DNA of 64,000 nt from CAZGSV01 sp964528605 (GTDB lineage: Bacteria; Armatimonadota; Zipacnadia; CAZGSV01), in assembly GCA_964528605.1 (NCBI GenBank), contig CAZGSV010000004.1, positions 1-64,000 of the forward strand. Direction: 5' to 3'. A program made the translations under genes and the position numbers. This document shows, piece by piece, positions 31,913 to 40,672 of this stretch. How positions within the stretch are numbered: position 1 is the stretch's first letter; each line of letters starts with the position of its first letter. Under the pieces are notes generated by a model, which saw nothing but the letters and a program-made list of their open reading frames with translations, was not told the origin of the DNA and ran no database searches.

Positions 31913-33154
31913 TCAGAAGTTGAGGCGGTAGCATGTCTTCGGGTTGTCGAAGAACCACTGGCGGGCCACGTTCACGGCCTGCGCATAAGTCATCAGTCCG
32001 TCGTCAATGCGCCGGCCGAGGACTAGGGCGATGTCCTCCTTTGCCATCTTCAGGTGGCCGTAGACTTTCTCGACGGCCACGTTGTAGTCGCCGCCGAAGC
32101 CGATGATCTTGTTGAGGGGCACCAGGTCAATCCACTCGTCCAGCGCCGCCCGCGTCATCACCGGCGAGATGACGTGCGTCCAGCACAGGTTGGCCCACAC
32201 GTTGGCGAAGTTCTTGGCGATGACGCCGGTCTCGCGCACCCAGGGCATGCCCATGTGGTAGATGTCGAAGCGGGTGCCGGGATGCTGCTGGACGACCGGG
32301 ATCATGAACTTGGGATCGAGGGTGCGGAAGTCGCCCCACATGCCGGTGTGCACCGCGACGGTCAATTCCTCTTCGCCGGCGATGCGGAGGCAGGCGTGGG
32401 TGAGATAGTCGCGCAGGTGGGTGACGTCTTCGCCCTCAATCCTGCCGCCGCGAAGGGCCTTCCACGCCCTGGCTACGGCGATGCGCTCGGGCTGGCCGAG
32501 AGGAGCGGTCATCATCTTCAGGCCGACGGCGCCGCCTGCTTTCCATTTGCGGATGCCCGCGCGCATGAGTTCCACATAATCCTCGGGGTCCCGCAGCGCG
32601 TCGGCTTGCAGGCCTAGGTCCGCGGCCCGCTTCTCCACCTCGCGCCACTTGGTCACGTTGGCGTAGTCCCAGATCCACGTCACGGGCGCCAGGATGTCGG
32701 TGCCGAGGTCGAGCCGGCCGCACTGGGTCAGCGCGAGCCGGATCTTGCAGCGCTGGCGCAGGATGCGGTCGTAGATGCCGGGCCGGTTCTCCTTCTGCAT
32801 GGCCTCGGAGAGGGGCCGGTAGGTCTTGTCGTTGATGTCGTCGAAGCCGTAAATCTCCTGCGCCGCGATGAAAGCGGGCCGAGCATAGGAGCCATAGCGG
32901 ATGCACTCGAGGTAGGGCTTGAACATGCGCCAACGCTCGTCGAGGTCGCCGCTGGCGTCCATCATGGAGCGGTATTCGGTGTCGCTCATACCCGCGGTGG
33001 CGAGGTCGGTGCGGGTGTAGTGGCCGAAGAGCAGAAGGGCGTCCACTTTGCGGTCGGTGCGGTACGGCTCGCGGTCGAGGTGCTCGTGGGCGTCAATGAT
33101 CTCGAACTCCCCGAAGGCCGCAAAGAGCCGCTGCGCCGCCGGCGTGAGTCTCAT
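31913..33154 (-). CDS. Metal-dependent amidohydrolase (Amidohydro_2 type), tandem copy 1
   Basis: 413 aa. A TIM-barrel amidohydrolase with metal ligands visible in IIDAHEHL (His23, His25), LTVAVHTGMWGDF, FDIYHMGMPW and FGGDYN. The C-terminus carries YGHLKMAKEDIALVLGRR and RQWFFDNPKTCYRLNF. It is colinear with, and very similar to, the protein encoded next door (33219-34460), so a tandem duplication. Substrate unknown. Co-location with a methyltetrahydrofolate-type methyltransferase makes a methoxylated, methylamino or C1-releasing substrate conceivable; that is inference. The ATG at 33154 is followed by MRLTPAAQRL, identical in style to the paralog's start. Confidence 0.82.
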   Translation of the reverse strand: MRLTPAAQRLFAAFGEFEIIDAHEHLDREPYRTDRKVDALLLFGHYTRTDLATAGMSDTEYRSMMDASGDLDERWRMFKPYLECIRYGSYARPAFIAAQEIYGFDDINDKTYRPLSEAMQKENRPGIYDRILRQRCKIRLALTQCGRLDLGTDILAPVTWIWDYANVTKWREVEKRAADLGLQADALRDPEDYVELMRAGIRKWKAGGAVGLKMMTAPLGQPERIAVARAWKALRGGRIEGEDVTHLRDYLTHACLRIAGEEELTVAVHTGMWGDFRTLDPKFMIPVVQQHPGTRFDIYHMGMPWVRETGVIAKNFANVWANLCWTHVISPVMTRAALDEWIDLVPLNKIIGFGGDYNVAVEKVYGHLKMAKEDIALVLGRRIDDGLMTYAQAVNVARQWFFDNPKTCYRLNF

Positions 33155-33175
33155 CTATCCCTGCGCCTCCGCTAG

Positions 33176-33210
33176 TTGGACAGTTCGGTGCCTGGCACCA
33201 AAGTGTCCAA
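33176..33210. repeat. Dispersed palindromic repeat family A (copy 3)
   Basis: A single 35-bp unit, TTGGAC...GTCCAA borders with core GGTGCCTGGCACC, nearly identical to unit 1 at 10676-10710. The border changes GA to GG and TTC to TCC are compensatory, so the palindrome is maintained. It lies between the two amidohydrolase paralogs. Confidence 0.85.
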
Positions 33211-33218
33211 GTCTGGCG

Positions 33219-34460
33219 TTAGACGTTCAGGCGGTAGCAGGCCTTGGGGTTGTCGAAGAACCACTGCCGCGCCACCTTCACCGCCTGCCCGTACGTCATC
33301 AGCCCGTCGTCCACGCGCCGGCCCAGCACGAGCGCGATGTCTTCCTTGGCCATCTTCAGGTGCCCATAGACCTTCTCCACCGGCCGGCCGTAGTCGCCGC
33401 CGAAGGCGATCAGTTTGTTGACTGGCACCATGTCAATCCATTCGTCCAGCGCCGCGCGCGTCATCGTCGGCGAGATGATGTGGCTCCAGGCGAGGTTGGC
33501 CCACACGTTGGCGAAGTTCTTGGCGATGACGCCCATCTCGCGCACCCAAGGCATGCCCATGTGGTAGAGGTCGAAACGCGTCTCGGGGTGTTGCATGGCC
33601 ACCGAGATCATGAACTTGGGGTCGAGGGTGCGGAAGTCGCCCCACATGCCGGTGTGGACGGCGACGGTCAACTGCTCCTCTGCGGCCATGCAGAGGAGAT
33701 GGTGCAGCAAGTAGTCCCGGAGATGGCTCGCGGACTCCCCTTCGACCTTACCGCCCCGTAGAGCCTTCCACGCTTTCGAAACCTCGGCACGGCGGCAGCA
33801 GGTAATGGGCGTGGTGGTCATCTTAAGCCCGACGGCGCCTTCCGCTTTCCACTTGCGGATGCCGGACCGCATCAGCTCGACATAGTCCTCCGGCTCTGCC
33901 AGGTCCGCGGCCTTGAGCCCGAGTTCCTTGGCCCGCGCCTGGACATTCTCCCACCTGCTCACGTTGGTGTAGGCACCGGCCGGCATGACCGGGACGAGAA
34001 GGTCGGTGCCGAGGGCCGTTCTGCCGCACTGCGTAAGCGCCACTTTGATGCGGCAGCGCTTGCGCAGGAGGTTGCGGTAGATGCCGGGCTTGTTCTGCGC
34101 CTGCATGGCCTCGGAAAGCGGCCGGTAGGTCTTGTCGTTGATGTCGTCGAAGCCGTAGATTTCCTGCGCGGCGATGAAGGCAGGCCGGGCGTACGAGCCG
34201 TAGCGGATGTGGGCCAGGAAGGGCTTGAAGGTGCGCCAGCGCTTGTCGAGGGGGGCACTGCTGTCCGTGCAGAACCGATATTCCTTGTCCGTCATGCCGG
34301 AGGTGATCAGGTCAGTGCGCGTGTAGTGCGAGAAAAGGGTCAGCGCGTCCACCTTGTGGCTGGTGCGGTCCTTTTCCGGGGGCAGGTGCTCGTGCGCGTC
34401 AATGATATCGAATTCGTCGAAGGCCTCCATCAACCGCTGCGCCGTTGCCGTCAGTCTCAT
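33219..34460 (-). CDS. Metal-dependent amidohydrolase (Amidohydro_2 type), tandem copy 2
   Basis: 413 aa from the ATG at 34460, giving exactly the same length as its paralog; an open frame extends to 34571 but without support. Metal-site motifs are conserved (IIDAHEHL, LTVAVHTGMWGDF, FDLYHMGMPW, FGGDYG). Differences cluster in the segment around residues 220 to 250 (TTTPITCCRRAEVSKAW versus MTAPLGQPERIAVARAW in copy 1), which may tune substrate choice. The double cysteine in this copy is unusual. Expected to be co-transcribed with copy 1 and the methyltransferase gene. Confidence 0.82.
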   Translation of the reverse strand: MRLTATAQRLMEAFDEFDIIDAHEHLPPEKDRTSHKVDALTLFSHYTRTDLITSGMTDKEYRFCTDSSAPLDKRWRTFKPFLAHIRYGSYARPAFIAAQEIYGFDDINDKTYRPLSEAMQAQNKPGIYRNLLRKRCRIKVALTQCGRTALGTDLLVPVMPAGAYTNVSRWENVQARAKELGLKAADLAEPEDYVELMRSGIRKWKAEGAVGLKMTTTPITCCRRAEVSKAWKALRGGKVEGESASHLRDYLLHHLLCMAAEEQLTVAVHTGMWGDFRTLDPKFMISVAMQHPETRFDLYHMGMPWVREMGVIAKNFANVWANLAWSHIISPTMTRAALDEWIDMVPVNKLIAFGGDYGRPVEKVYGHLKMAKEDIALVLGRRVDDGLMTYGQAVKVARQWFFDNPKACYRLNV

Positions 34461-34601
34461 GTTCTCATGCGCCTCCCGCGCCTTGGGGCGAGGTTGCTGG
34501 TTGGGTATCGTAGCCACCCGCGTGCGGGTACGCAAATCGCCCACCCGTGGGGGCCGGGTGGGCGACTGCACTCTGGCTGCCGCGCCGCTGCTTGGTGCGC
34601 A

Positions 34602-34976
34602 CTACAGCGATTTGTTGACGATGTCGCTGATGGAGACTACCCCCTGCAGTTCCTGCTGGTATATGACCGGCGCCCGCGAGAGGCCCGTGTTGGCCAAGAG
34701 GCGGGCGACGTATTTCACGTCCAAGTCGGGATTGACCACTACCAGCGGCTTGCTCTGGATTTCGTGCACTGCCACGGAGGCGGCGTTGCGCCCCTCGGCC
34801 ACCACCATGTAGGCGATGTCGCGTTGGGTCACGATGCCGTAGGCGTCCTGCGGGTTGCGCCGCTCGACAATGAGCGCTCTGACGTTCTTCTCCTTCATCA
34901 ACTTGACTGCTTCCGCCACGGTGGCTGAGCCGCTGATGGTTACCACGTCGGTGGTCATGATCTCCTTCGCCGTCAT
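34602..34976 (-). CDS. CBS-pair domain protein
   Basis: 124 aa made of two CBS domains: MTTDVVTISGSATVAEAVKLM through GIVTQRDIAYMVV, and KPLVVVNPDLDVKYVARLL through GVVSISDIVNKSL. The family binds adenosine nucleotides or SAM and acts as an energy or cofactor sensor. A strong GGAGGTGA lies 9 nt before the ATG at 34976. It is the first gene of the amidohydrolase/methyltransferase run (141 bp upstream of copy 2), so a regulatory subunit for that cluster is a reasonable inference. Confidence 0.9.
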   Translation of the reverse strand: MTAKEIMTTDVVTISGSATVAEAVKLMKEKNVRALIVERRNPQDAYGIVTQRDIAYMVVAEGRNAASVAVHEIQSKPLVVVNPDLDVKYVARLLANTGLSRAPVIYQQELQGVVSISDIVNKSL

Positions 34977-35295
34977 CTGGGTTTCACCTCCCCGTCATAA
35001 TTGGAACCGGAGCGAAAGGTATCGCCCCGTCGCGCGGCAGCCAGCCTGCTCACTCTTCCTTTCCTCTTAGCCCCCACCGGACTCGCCCCCTTGCCTTTCA
35101 GCCAATGCTGCAGGGGCTTGATTCTAGGGCGCCGCCCGATCTGCTACAAGCCCACTGCCGCCCAAACCCAAACCTCTCGAGACCGTCAAGCCGGCCGCGC
35201 GACGCGTCACCCAACCTAGGCTGCCGCCCGCCAGCCTTGTCCGGTTCCCACCCCTTTCTTACCTCTCGCCCTCCCGCTGCCACCACCCCGGCCCC
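34977..35295. other. Intergenic region, no gene seen
   Basis: 319 bp between two minus-strand genes. It is pyrimidine-rich on the plus strand (several CCCACC and TTTCCTC tracts). I see no coding frame, no strong hairpin with T-run and no confident promoter. The promoter of the CBS-led operon is expected here. Confidence 0.5.
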
Positions 35296-36300
35296 CTACA
35301 CGCGCTGCGGCGAGCCGGTGCGGGCCGCCTCCCGCGCCTTGAGCACCACCTTGGTCATGCGATAGCAGTCCTCCGGCGGCACCGCACAAACCGGCCCGCC
35401 GAGAACCCACCTGACGAAGTCGGTCATCGGCCCGTCCTCGACCGGCGGCACCTCGAGGATCCTCGGTTCCGCGTCGTCCGTGAGCAGCAGCGGGCCGCCG
35501 CGCTCCGCGTCCAAAAGATGCCCCCTCTCTATGACACCCTTGCTGCCGGCAAGCCGCAGCCGGTCGTCGCCGTGAGTGGGCGCCTTCGCCGGACGACAGT
35601 AGTCCAGGCGCGCGCTGGCCGAGCCGCCGTTGTCCAGCAATGCCAGCACCTGCCCCTGGTCCTCCAGGTCGCCGTAGGCTGGGTGGCCGATGTTGCCGTG
35701 GCAGGCCATGACCTGCACGAACTCTCTCCCGGTCGTCCACCGGATGAGGTCCAGGGCGTGGATGCCGATGAAAGGAATGATGCCGCTGAAGGTGGCCTGG
35801 TCTCTTTGCCACGCCGGCCGATTGCCCAGGCGGTAGGACTTCTGGGCAGTGGCCGTCACGACCTCGCCGATGGCTCCGCCGGCGATGGCCTCTCTGACCG
35901 CGCGGTAGGGCGCCTCATAGCGCATGGTCAGGAGCATAGAGAGTTTGATGCCGGCCTTCTCGACGGCTTCGCGCTCCTGCTCTAACTCGGGCAGGCTGTT
36001 GGCTAGGGGCTTTTCGGCCAGCAGATGGATGCCGCAGCGGGCGCACTCGAGCACGACCGAGGCCCGCTCACTGTCAACGCCCCCTTCGCACAGAACATCA
36101 ATGTGCTCCTTCGCCAGCATCTCCCGCCAGTCGGAGTAGAAGGGGATGTCGGGCGTGACGGGGCCCCACTTCCGGGCTTCGGCGCGGTTCCCTTCGTCGT
36201 CCTCGGCGATGGCGACGAGCGCGAGTTCGCTCATGCTTTCGAGGCCCTGCATGAACCCGCCCCAGTGGCCCTTCAGACCGGCAATGGCAACGCGCAGCAT
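35296..36300 (-). CDS. Gfo/Idh/MocA family oxidoreductase
   Basis: 334 aa. The N-terminal Rossmann fold is seen in VAIAGLKGHWGGFMQGL (the usual GxGxxG is replaced by GLKGHWG), with ALVAIAEDDEGN at the end of strand 2. LLAEKPLAN is the EKP motif with the catalytic Lys, and GIHALDLIRWTTG supplies the conserved His. LRLAGSKGVIE begins the C-terminal sheet domain. Substrate is presumably a sugar or cyclitol with NAD(P). I chose the ATG at 36300 because GGAGGTG lies 6 nt upstream; the GTG inside that ribosome site is not the start. Confidence 0.88.
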   Translation of the reverse strand: MLRVAIAGLKGHWGGFMQGLESMSELALVAIAEDDEGNRAEARKWGPVTPDIPFYSDWREMLAKEHIDVLCEGGVDSERASVVLECARCGIHLLAEKPLANSLPELEQEREAVEKAGIKLSMLLTMRYEAPYRAVREAIAGGAIGEVVTATAQKSYRLGNRPAWQRDQATFSGIIPFIGIHALDLIRWTTGREFVQVMACHGNIGHPAYGDLEDQGQVLALLDNGGSASARLDYCRPAKAPTHGDDRLRLAGSKGVIERGHLLDAERGGPLLLTDDAEPRILEVPPVEDGPMTDFVRWVLGGPVCAVPPEDCYRMTKVVLKAREAARTGSPQRV

Positions 36301-36676
36301 GGTAGGCACCTCCAGTGCGCGGGGAGCCTATTGCCGCCGCCTCCCGGCGTCAACCCCGACGCCGGGTCCGTTCTTCCCGGCTGGGGGCCCTTGCGCGCTC
36401 AGAAGCAGGACACTACTTTGATTTCCAACCCGTACGCCCAGGTGCATCCCTGGCAGGCCCATCAACGCCCTCCGTACGCACTTTTAGGATACCTCTCCGC
36501 CAGTGCGTTCAGGGGGGCCAGTACGCAATCTGGGGGTACGTCCCCGCAAATGCGTTTTCGGGTTTCAGGGAGGGAGGAGCGGGATTGAGGGGGGCAGGGG
36601 CGGCGTGCTATCTGTTGGGCGAATCTGCCGGGCGGCGAGCCAGGTCTCGCGCCGCTCTTGCGGGAGGAGAAGTGGC
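36301..36676. other. Intergenic region between divergent genes
   Basis: 376 bp between the oxidoreductase and the large glycosidase. It contains a family C repeat at 36472-36561. The segments 36310-36470 and 36562-36660 hold no recognisable gene. An open frame from 36503 joins the glycosidase in frame but crosses the repeat and lacks coding character. Confidence 0.6.
36472..36561. repeat. Dispersed palindromic repeat family C (double unit)
   Basis: Two units: CCGTACGCACTTTTAGG (from 36472) with CAGTGCGTTCAGG (from 36501), and CCAGTACGCAATCTGGGGG (from 36519) with CGCAAATGCGTTT (to about 36558). The second unit shares GGGGGTACGTCCCC with the GGGGACGTAC core of the copy at 19942. Confidence 0.65.
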
Positions 36677-39600
36677 ATGATCCGCTTGCGCCTCTTGCTT
36701 GTGGGACTACTGCTCGCCCAGACTCAGTCGCTTCCCGCACTCGCTCTCTCGCGCCAAGGCTTCGGCGCGCCCGCCGCCCAAGGCATTCCCGTCGGCTGGA
36801 ACGCCCAAGGGGGCAAATGGCAGCAGGTCGGCGGTGTCCTCTACGGCGAAGGGCAGGAGCGCAGCGCCTGCGTGTTGACCGGCATGGGCTCCCTCGCGAG
36901 CGGCGAGTTGAGCGTGATGGTGACCGCAGACCAGCCACTGGGATCCGGGTGGGCCTACACCGCCTTGGCCCTCTACCAAGACTCCAGCAACTTCTGGCAG
37001 TTGGCCCTGGTCGCCTCTCCAGGGGGCGACCTCTATGCCGAGTTGCTCGAGAACGAGCGGGGCCGTTGGCAGGCGCAGTCAGGCCTGGGCACCGAGTTGA
37101 CCAGTTACGTCAACGAGAGCGGCGGTGACAAGTGGCATTACGGCGAGCGCTACCGCCTCACCCTAACGCTCACCGAGCAGACGATTGAGGCTACTGTTGC
37201 GGACGCTGCCAGCGGCACGCTCCTGCGCCGCATCGGCTACCGGTTCGCTTTCGGAGTGCACGCGGTGTGCAGCGGCAAGGCCGCACTCCTGGTGGCCAGT
37301 ATGCGAGCCCATTTTGAGGGCTTCACGTCAGATGGAGAGGAGATGGACCTGGCCAGCCGCATCAGGCAGAAAGGGCGGACGGCCCGCGCCGCGGTCATCA
37401 GCAGCCCGGAGAACCCAAGGGGGGGCCAACTCGCCGCCCAGGTGCAGAGCCTACTGTCGGGAGCCGGTTTCCAGGTGGCTAACGTGTCCTGGGACGAGGC
37501 AGCCGCGCCCGATTGGGGCCGCGGGAATCCCCACTGGCTGCTGGTTCTGATAGACGCGGGCAGGTTCCCCTACCCCGCCCTCGCGAACCTCGAGGACTAC
37601 CTCGAGCAGGGGGGGCACCTGCTGGTGGTCGGGCCGCCTCCCTTCCAGCAGTTGCTGGTCCACGGCCAGGCAGGCTGGGCCACGCCGGACGAGGCTCTGT
37701 CGGCGACCAGGCCCGACACGGTCATCCTGGATTTCGCGCGTGAAAACCTTTCGGCTTGGGAGCGAGGCACCGCAACGCCCGAAGTGAAGACCCAAGCCGA
37801 GATCATGCCGGAGGGCCCGGCCGACAGCGCCTTGCACGTCGCGTTGCCCCGTGTGGACCAGTGGGACACCTTCTCGCGCGCGCGTCTGTACGGAAGCGTG
37901 CCCGCCGGTCAGACGCTGACCTGTCTCTGGGCGAAGGGAGACGAGAACACGCCGCAGATCGTGGTGGAATGGCGCGAGCAGGACGGCTCGCGTTGGATCG
38001 CAGTAGCAAATCTGCAGCCGCAGTGGCAGCACTACGCGCTGGCGCCCGAGCAGTTCAAGTACTGGCCGGACTCCCGCTCGCAGGGGCGCGGTGGCGAGGG
38101 TGACTATCTGCACCTCGAGAACGCAGAACTCTTCAGCGTCGGCATCGCGCGCAGCCACTGCGAGGTGCCGGAGGCCGCGCACAATTACTGGCTGGCCGAG
38201 GTCGGCACGGCGACCGCCCCATTCTCCACCGCCGCCCTTCAGCCTCCGCTGCTGGAAGCGCTCAGCCCTGCGTACAAGACGTATAGCCTCGGCGCGGTCG
38301 CTCAGATAGAGCAGGACGGAGGCGGCGCGACTCCAGTCGGCAGCGAGGTCAGCGGCTGGTTCACTGTCGAACGCAATCGCGGCCTGGGCATGGCCCCGGG
38401 CCGCCCCGGCCGTCTAAAGGTCTATGCCCGCGGTCGAAACGAGGCGGGCGGCGAGGGCCCGCTGGTGTGGCGCTACGTCTCTCTCGTTCCACCCGATGAG
38501 GGCAGCAGTTGGGCGGGAGTGCTGCTGGAAGATGATCGCGGCCGTGCCGCGCTGCCGGCCGAAGTGCTGCCCGCGCTGCAGCAGATGCTGCAAGACATTC
38601 GCGGCCGGACGTTCATCGCCCGCGCGGGCGCCTATGAGTTCTCCTACACCGTGGGCGAGAAGGTGCCGCTGGGCGTGGAGGCCCTCAACCTGGGTGTAGC
38701 GCCTGCGGCCGCGAGCGCGCAGGTGCGCGTGCTGGGGGAGGGGGACTCGGTCGCCGCGTTCGTCGGCCAGGCCTCGGCCGAACTCGATGCGGGAGGCAAG
38801 TTCGCGAAGGACTTCGAGTGGGACCCCGCGACCTCGGGGTTCTACGTGGTGGAGGTGCAGGTCTCGGAGGCGGGGCAGGTCGTGGACAGCGTGCGCCAAC
38901 CGATGACCGTGCTCCCGAGTGCTGGGGCCGACGGCGATTTCGTGCGGGTGAACGCTGGCGATTTCTCGCTGGGCGACCAGCCCTGGCGGCCCATGGGGCT
39001 TAACTACTGGCCCCGCTACATCGCCGGCCAAGAGCGGTCCGACTACTGGGCCCACTGGCTCGATCCGGCCGAGTACGACCCCGAGGTGGTCAGCCGTGAC
39101 TTGGACCTACTCCAGTCCCTCGGGGCTACCATGATCAGCGTTCAGGCGGGCACGCCAGAATGCCTGCGCAGCCTCAATGATTTCCTGGCGCGAGCGTACA
39201 GACGGGGGCTCCGCGCCAACCTGTTTCTCCCCGGGGCGCACCCGCTGTCCTTCGACAGCGCGCTGGTGCGTCGCTACCTAGAGGAGGGCCGTCTGGCGAG
39301 CAACCCGGCCATATTCGCCTACGACATCGCCTGGGAGCCGCGCTGGGGCAAACACGCGGAGCGGAAAGCGTGGGACGGGCGGTGGCAAGCATGGATCGAG
39401 GACAGGTACGGCAGCGTCGCGTCGGCCGAGGCGGACTGGGGGGTCGAGTGTCCGCGGGAGAACGGCGCGATCACCAATCCCGGCGACGAGCAGATCCCCA
39501 ACGACGGCCCCTGGCGCCGGATGGTCGCGGCCTATAGGCGTTTTCTCGACGATTTCCTCAGCGAACGTCTCAACGAGGTCTGCTCCTTCATCCGCTCCCT

Positions 39601-40672
39601 GGACCCCAACCATCTCATCAGTTTCCGCGCGGGCTACGGCGGCACGGGCCAAGAGGGCGTGGACGTGGTGATGCCCTTTGACCTGGCCAGCGGCGCCAAG
39701 CACCTCGATTTCATCTCGCCGGAAGGCTGGGGGCTGTGGGGTGGTTGGGACAAGTTCCAGCCCGCAGGGGTCACTACCTTGTACGGGCACTGGGCCGGGA
39801 ACGGCCGGCCGGTCTTCTGGGCCGAGTTCGGCTACAACGTCCACCCCGGTTATAAGGCTGACGACTTCGCGCGCCAGCAGGAAACCTACGACAACATGTA
39901 CCGGTTCATCGCCGAGTCGGGGGCTTCGGGGGGGGCCGGATGGTGGTTCCCCGGCGGGCTGCGCCTGGATGAGAACAGCGACTACGGCGTGGTCAACCCC
40001 GACGGCACGCCTCGGTCAGCCGCGTTGGCGCTGAAGGATTGGGCCGGCCGCCCGGCGCAGACACCCTGGGCGCGGCAAGGGCAAGTGCCCATTGAGTTTG
40101 ACCGGGACCTCCACCCGCGAGGCTACTCGCAGGTCTGGGTCCGGGCCCGGAATGCCTACCTGGAGGTGGTGGCGGCGGGCCAGGTTCCGTTCCTGCGCAC
40201 CGGAGGCGATGGGACCGATTCGCTGGACACTCCTCTGCTGGCCGTGGGCGGCAGCGAGTGCAACGGCAGCAACCCACCCAAGTACCTGAACGCCGAGTTC
40301 GACCAGGTTCTGGCGCGCACCGAGGGCCTCGCCTGGCAGCCCGTGGCCGAGGGCGCGACCGTCACTCTCGGCAAGGCCGGCAGACTCGACCTGTGGGCGC
40401 GCATGGGCAACACGGGAGAGGCAGCCTGGGTCTCGCCTGACCGAGCAGGGGCGCGGCCCGGTGGGGTCTTCCTAGTGGTGGAGCAGAACGGCCAGATAGT
40501 CGGCCGCGCTGCCCTAACACGGGACGCACCCCGCTATGCTGACGCGGATGTGCTGGTCAGCATCCCCAGCGGGCAAATGCTAGAGGGAGAGTTGCGCCTT
40601 TACCTCGAGGCGGCCGGGCGCACTTCCTTTGGGCACCGGTTCCGTTTGGCCGTGGCCCAGCCGGCGCCCTAG
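36677..40672 (+). CDS. Multidomain secreted beta-glycosidase (clan GH-A type)
   Basis: 1331 aa from the ATG at 36677 (GGAGGAG at 7 nt). A signal peptide (LLLVGLLLAQTQSLPALA) is followed by a concanavalin/LamG-like domain (about 30-215), a Rossmann-like ThuA/glutamine-amidotransferase-type segment (about 238-325: VISSPENPRGGQLAAQVQSLL, GNPHWLLVLIDAG, LEDYLEQGGHLLVVGPP), a galactose-binding-like region (about 350-500), an Ig-like segment (about 630-750) and a TIM-barrel glycosidase (about 760-1140). The likely acid/base is Glu887 in YDIAWEPRWG and the nucleophile Glu1050 in VFWAEFGYN. A C-terminal beta domain ends the protein. The closest broad resemblance is to GH5/GH42-like mannanases or galactosidases; the substrate is not clear. 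Its end overlaps the convergent trkA-like gene by 4 bp. Confidence 0.8.
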   Translation: MIRLRLLLVGLLLAQTQSLPALALSRQGFGAPAAQGIPVGWNAQGGKWQQVGGVLYGEGQERSACVLTGMGSLASGELSVMVTADQPLGSGWAYTALALYQDSSNFWQLALVASPGGDLYAELLENERGRWQAQSGLGTELTSYVNESGGDKWHYGERYRLTLTLTEQTIEATVADAASGTLLRRIGYRFAFGVHAVCSGKAALLVASMRAHFEGFTSDGEEMDLASRIRQKGRTARAAVISSPENPRGGQLAAQVQSLLSGAGFQVANVSWDEAAAPDWGRGNPHWLLVLIDAGRFPYPALANLEDYLEQGGHLLVVGPPPFQQLLVHGQAGWATPDEALSATRPDTVILDFARENLSAWERGTATPEVKTQAEIMPEGPADSALHVALPRVDQWDTFSRARLYGSVPAGQTLTCLWAKGDENTPQIVVEWREQDGSRWIAVANLQPQWQHYALAPEQFKYWPDSRSQGRGGEGDYLHLENAELFSVGIARSHCEVPEAAHNYWLAEVGTATAPFSTAALQPPLLEALSPAYKTYSLGAVAQIEQDGGGATPVGSEVSGWFTVERNRGLGMAPGRPGRLKVYARGRNEAGGEGPLVWRYVSLVPPDEGSSWAGVLLEDDRGRAALPAEVLPALQQMLQDIRGRTFIARAGAYEFSYTVGEKVPLGVEALNLGVAPAAASAQVRVLGEGDSVAAFVGQASAELDAGGKFAKDFEWDPATSGFYVVEVQVSEAGQVVDSVRQPMTVLPSAGADGDFVRVNAGDFSLGDQPWRPMGLNYWPRYIAGQERSDYWAHWLDPAEYDPEVVSRDLDLLQSLGATMISVQAGTPECLRSLNDFLARAYRRGLRANLFLPGAHPLSFDSALVRRYLEEGRLASNPAIFAYDIAWEPRWGKHAERKAWDGRWQAWIEDRYGSVASAEADWGVECPRENGAITNPGDEQIPNDGPWRRMVAAYRRFLDDFLSERLNEVCSFIRSLDPNHLISFRAGYGGTGQEGVDVVMPFDLASGAKHLDFISPEGWGLWGGWDKFQPAGVTTLYGHWAGNGRPVFWAEFGYNVHPGYKADDFARQQETYDNMYRFIAESGASGGAGWWFPGGLRLDENSDYGVVNPDGTPRSAALALKDWAGRPAQTPWARQGQVPIEFDRDLHPRGYSQVWVRARNAYLEVVAAGQVPFLRTGGDGTDSLDTPLLAVGGSECNGSNPPKYLNAEFDQVLARTEGLAWQPVAEGATVTLGKAGRLDLWARMGNTGEAAWVSPDRAGARPGGVFLVVEQNGQIVGRAALTRDAPRYADADVLVSIPSGQMLEGELRLYLEAAGRTSFGHRFRLAVAQPAP

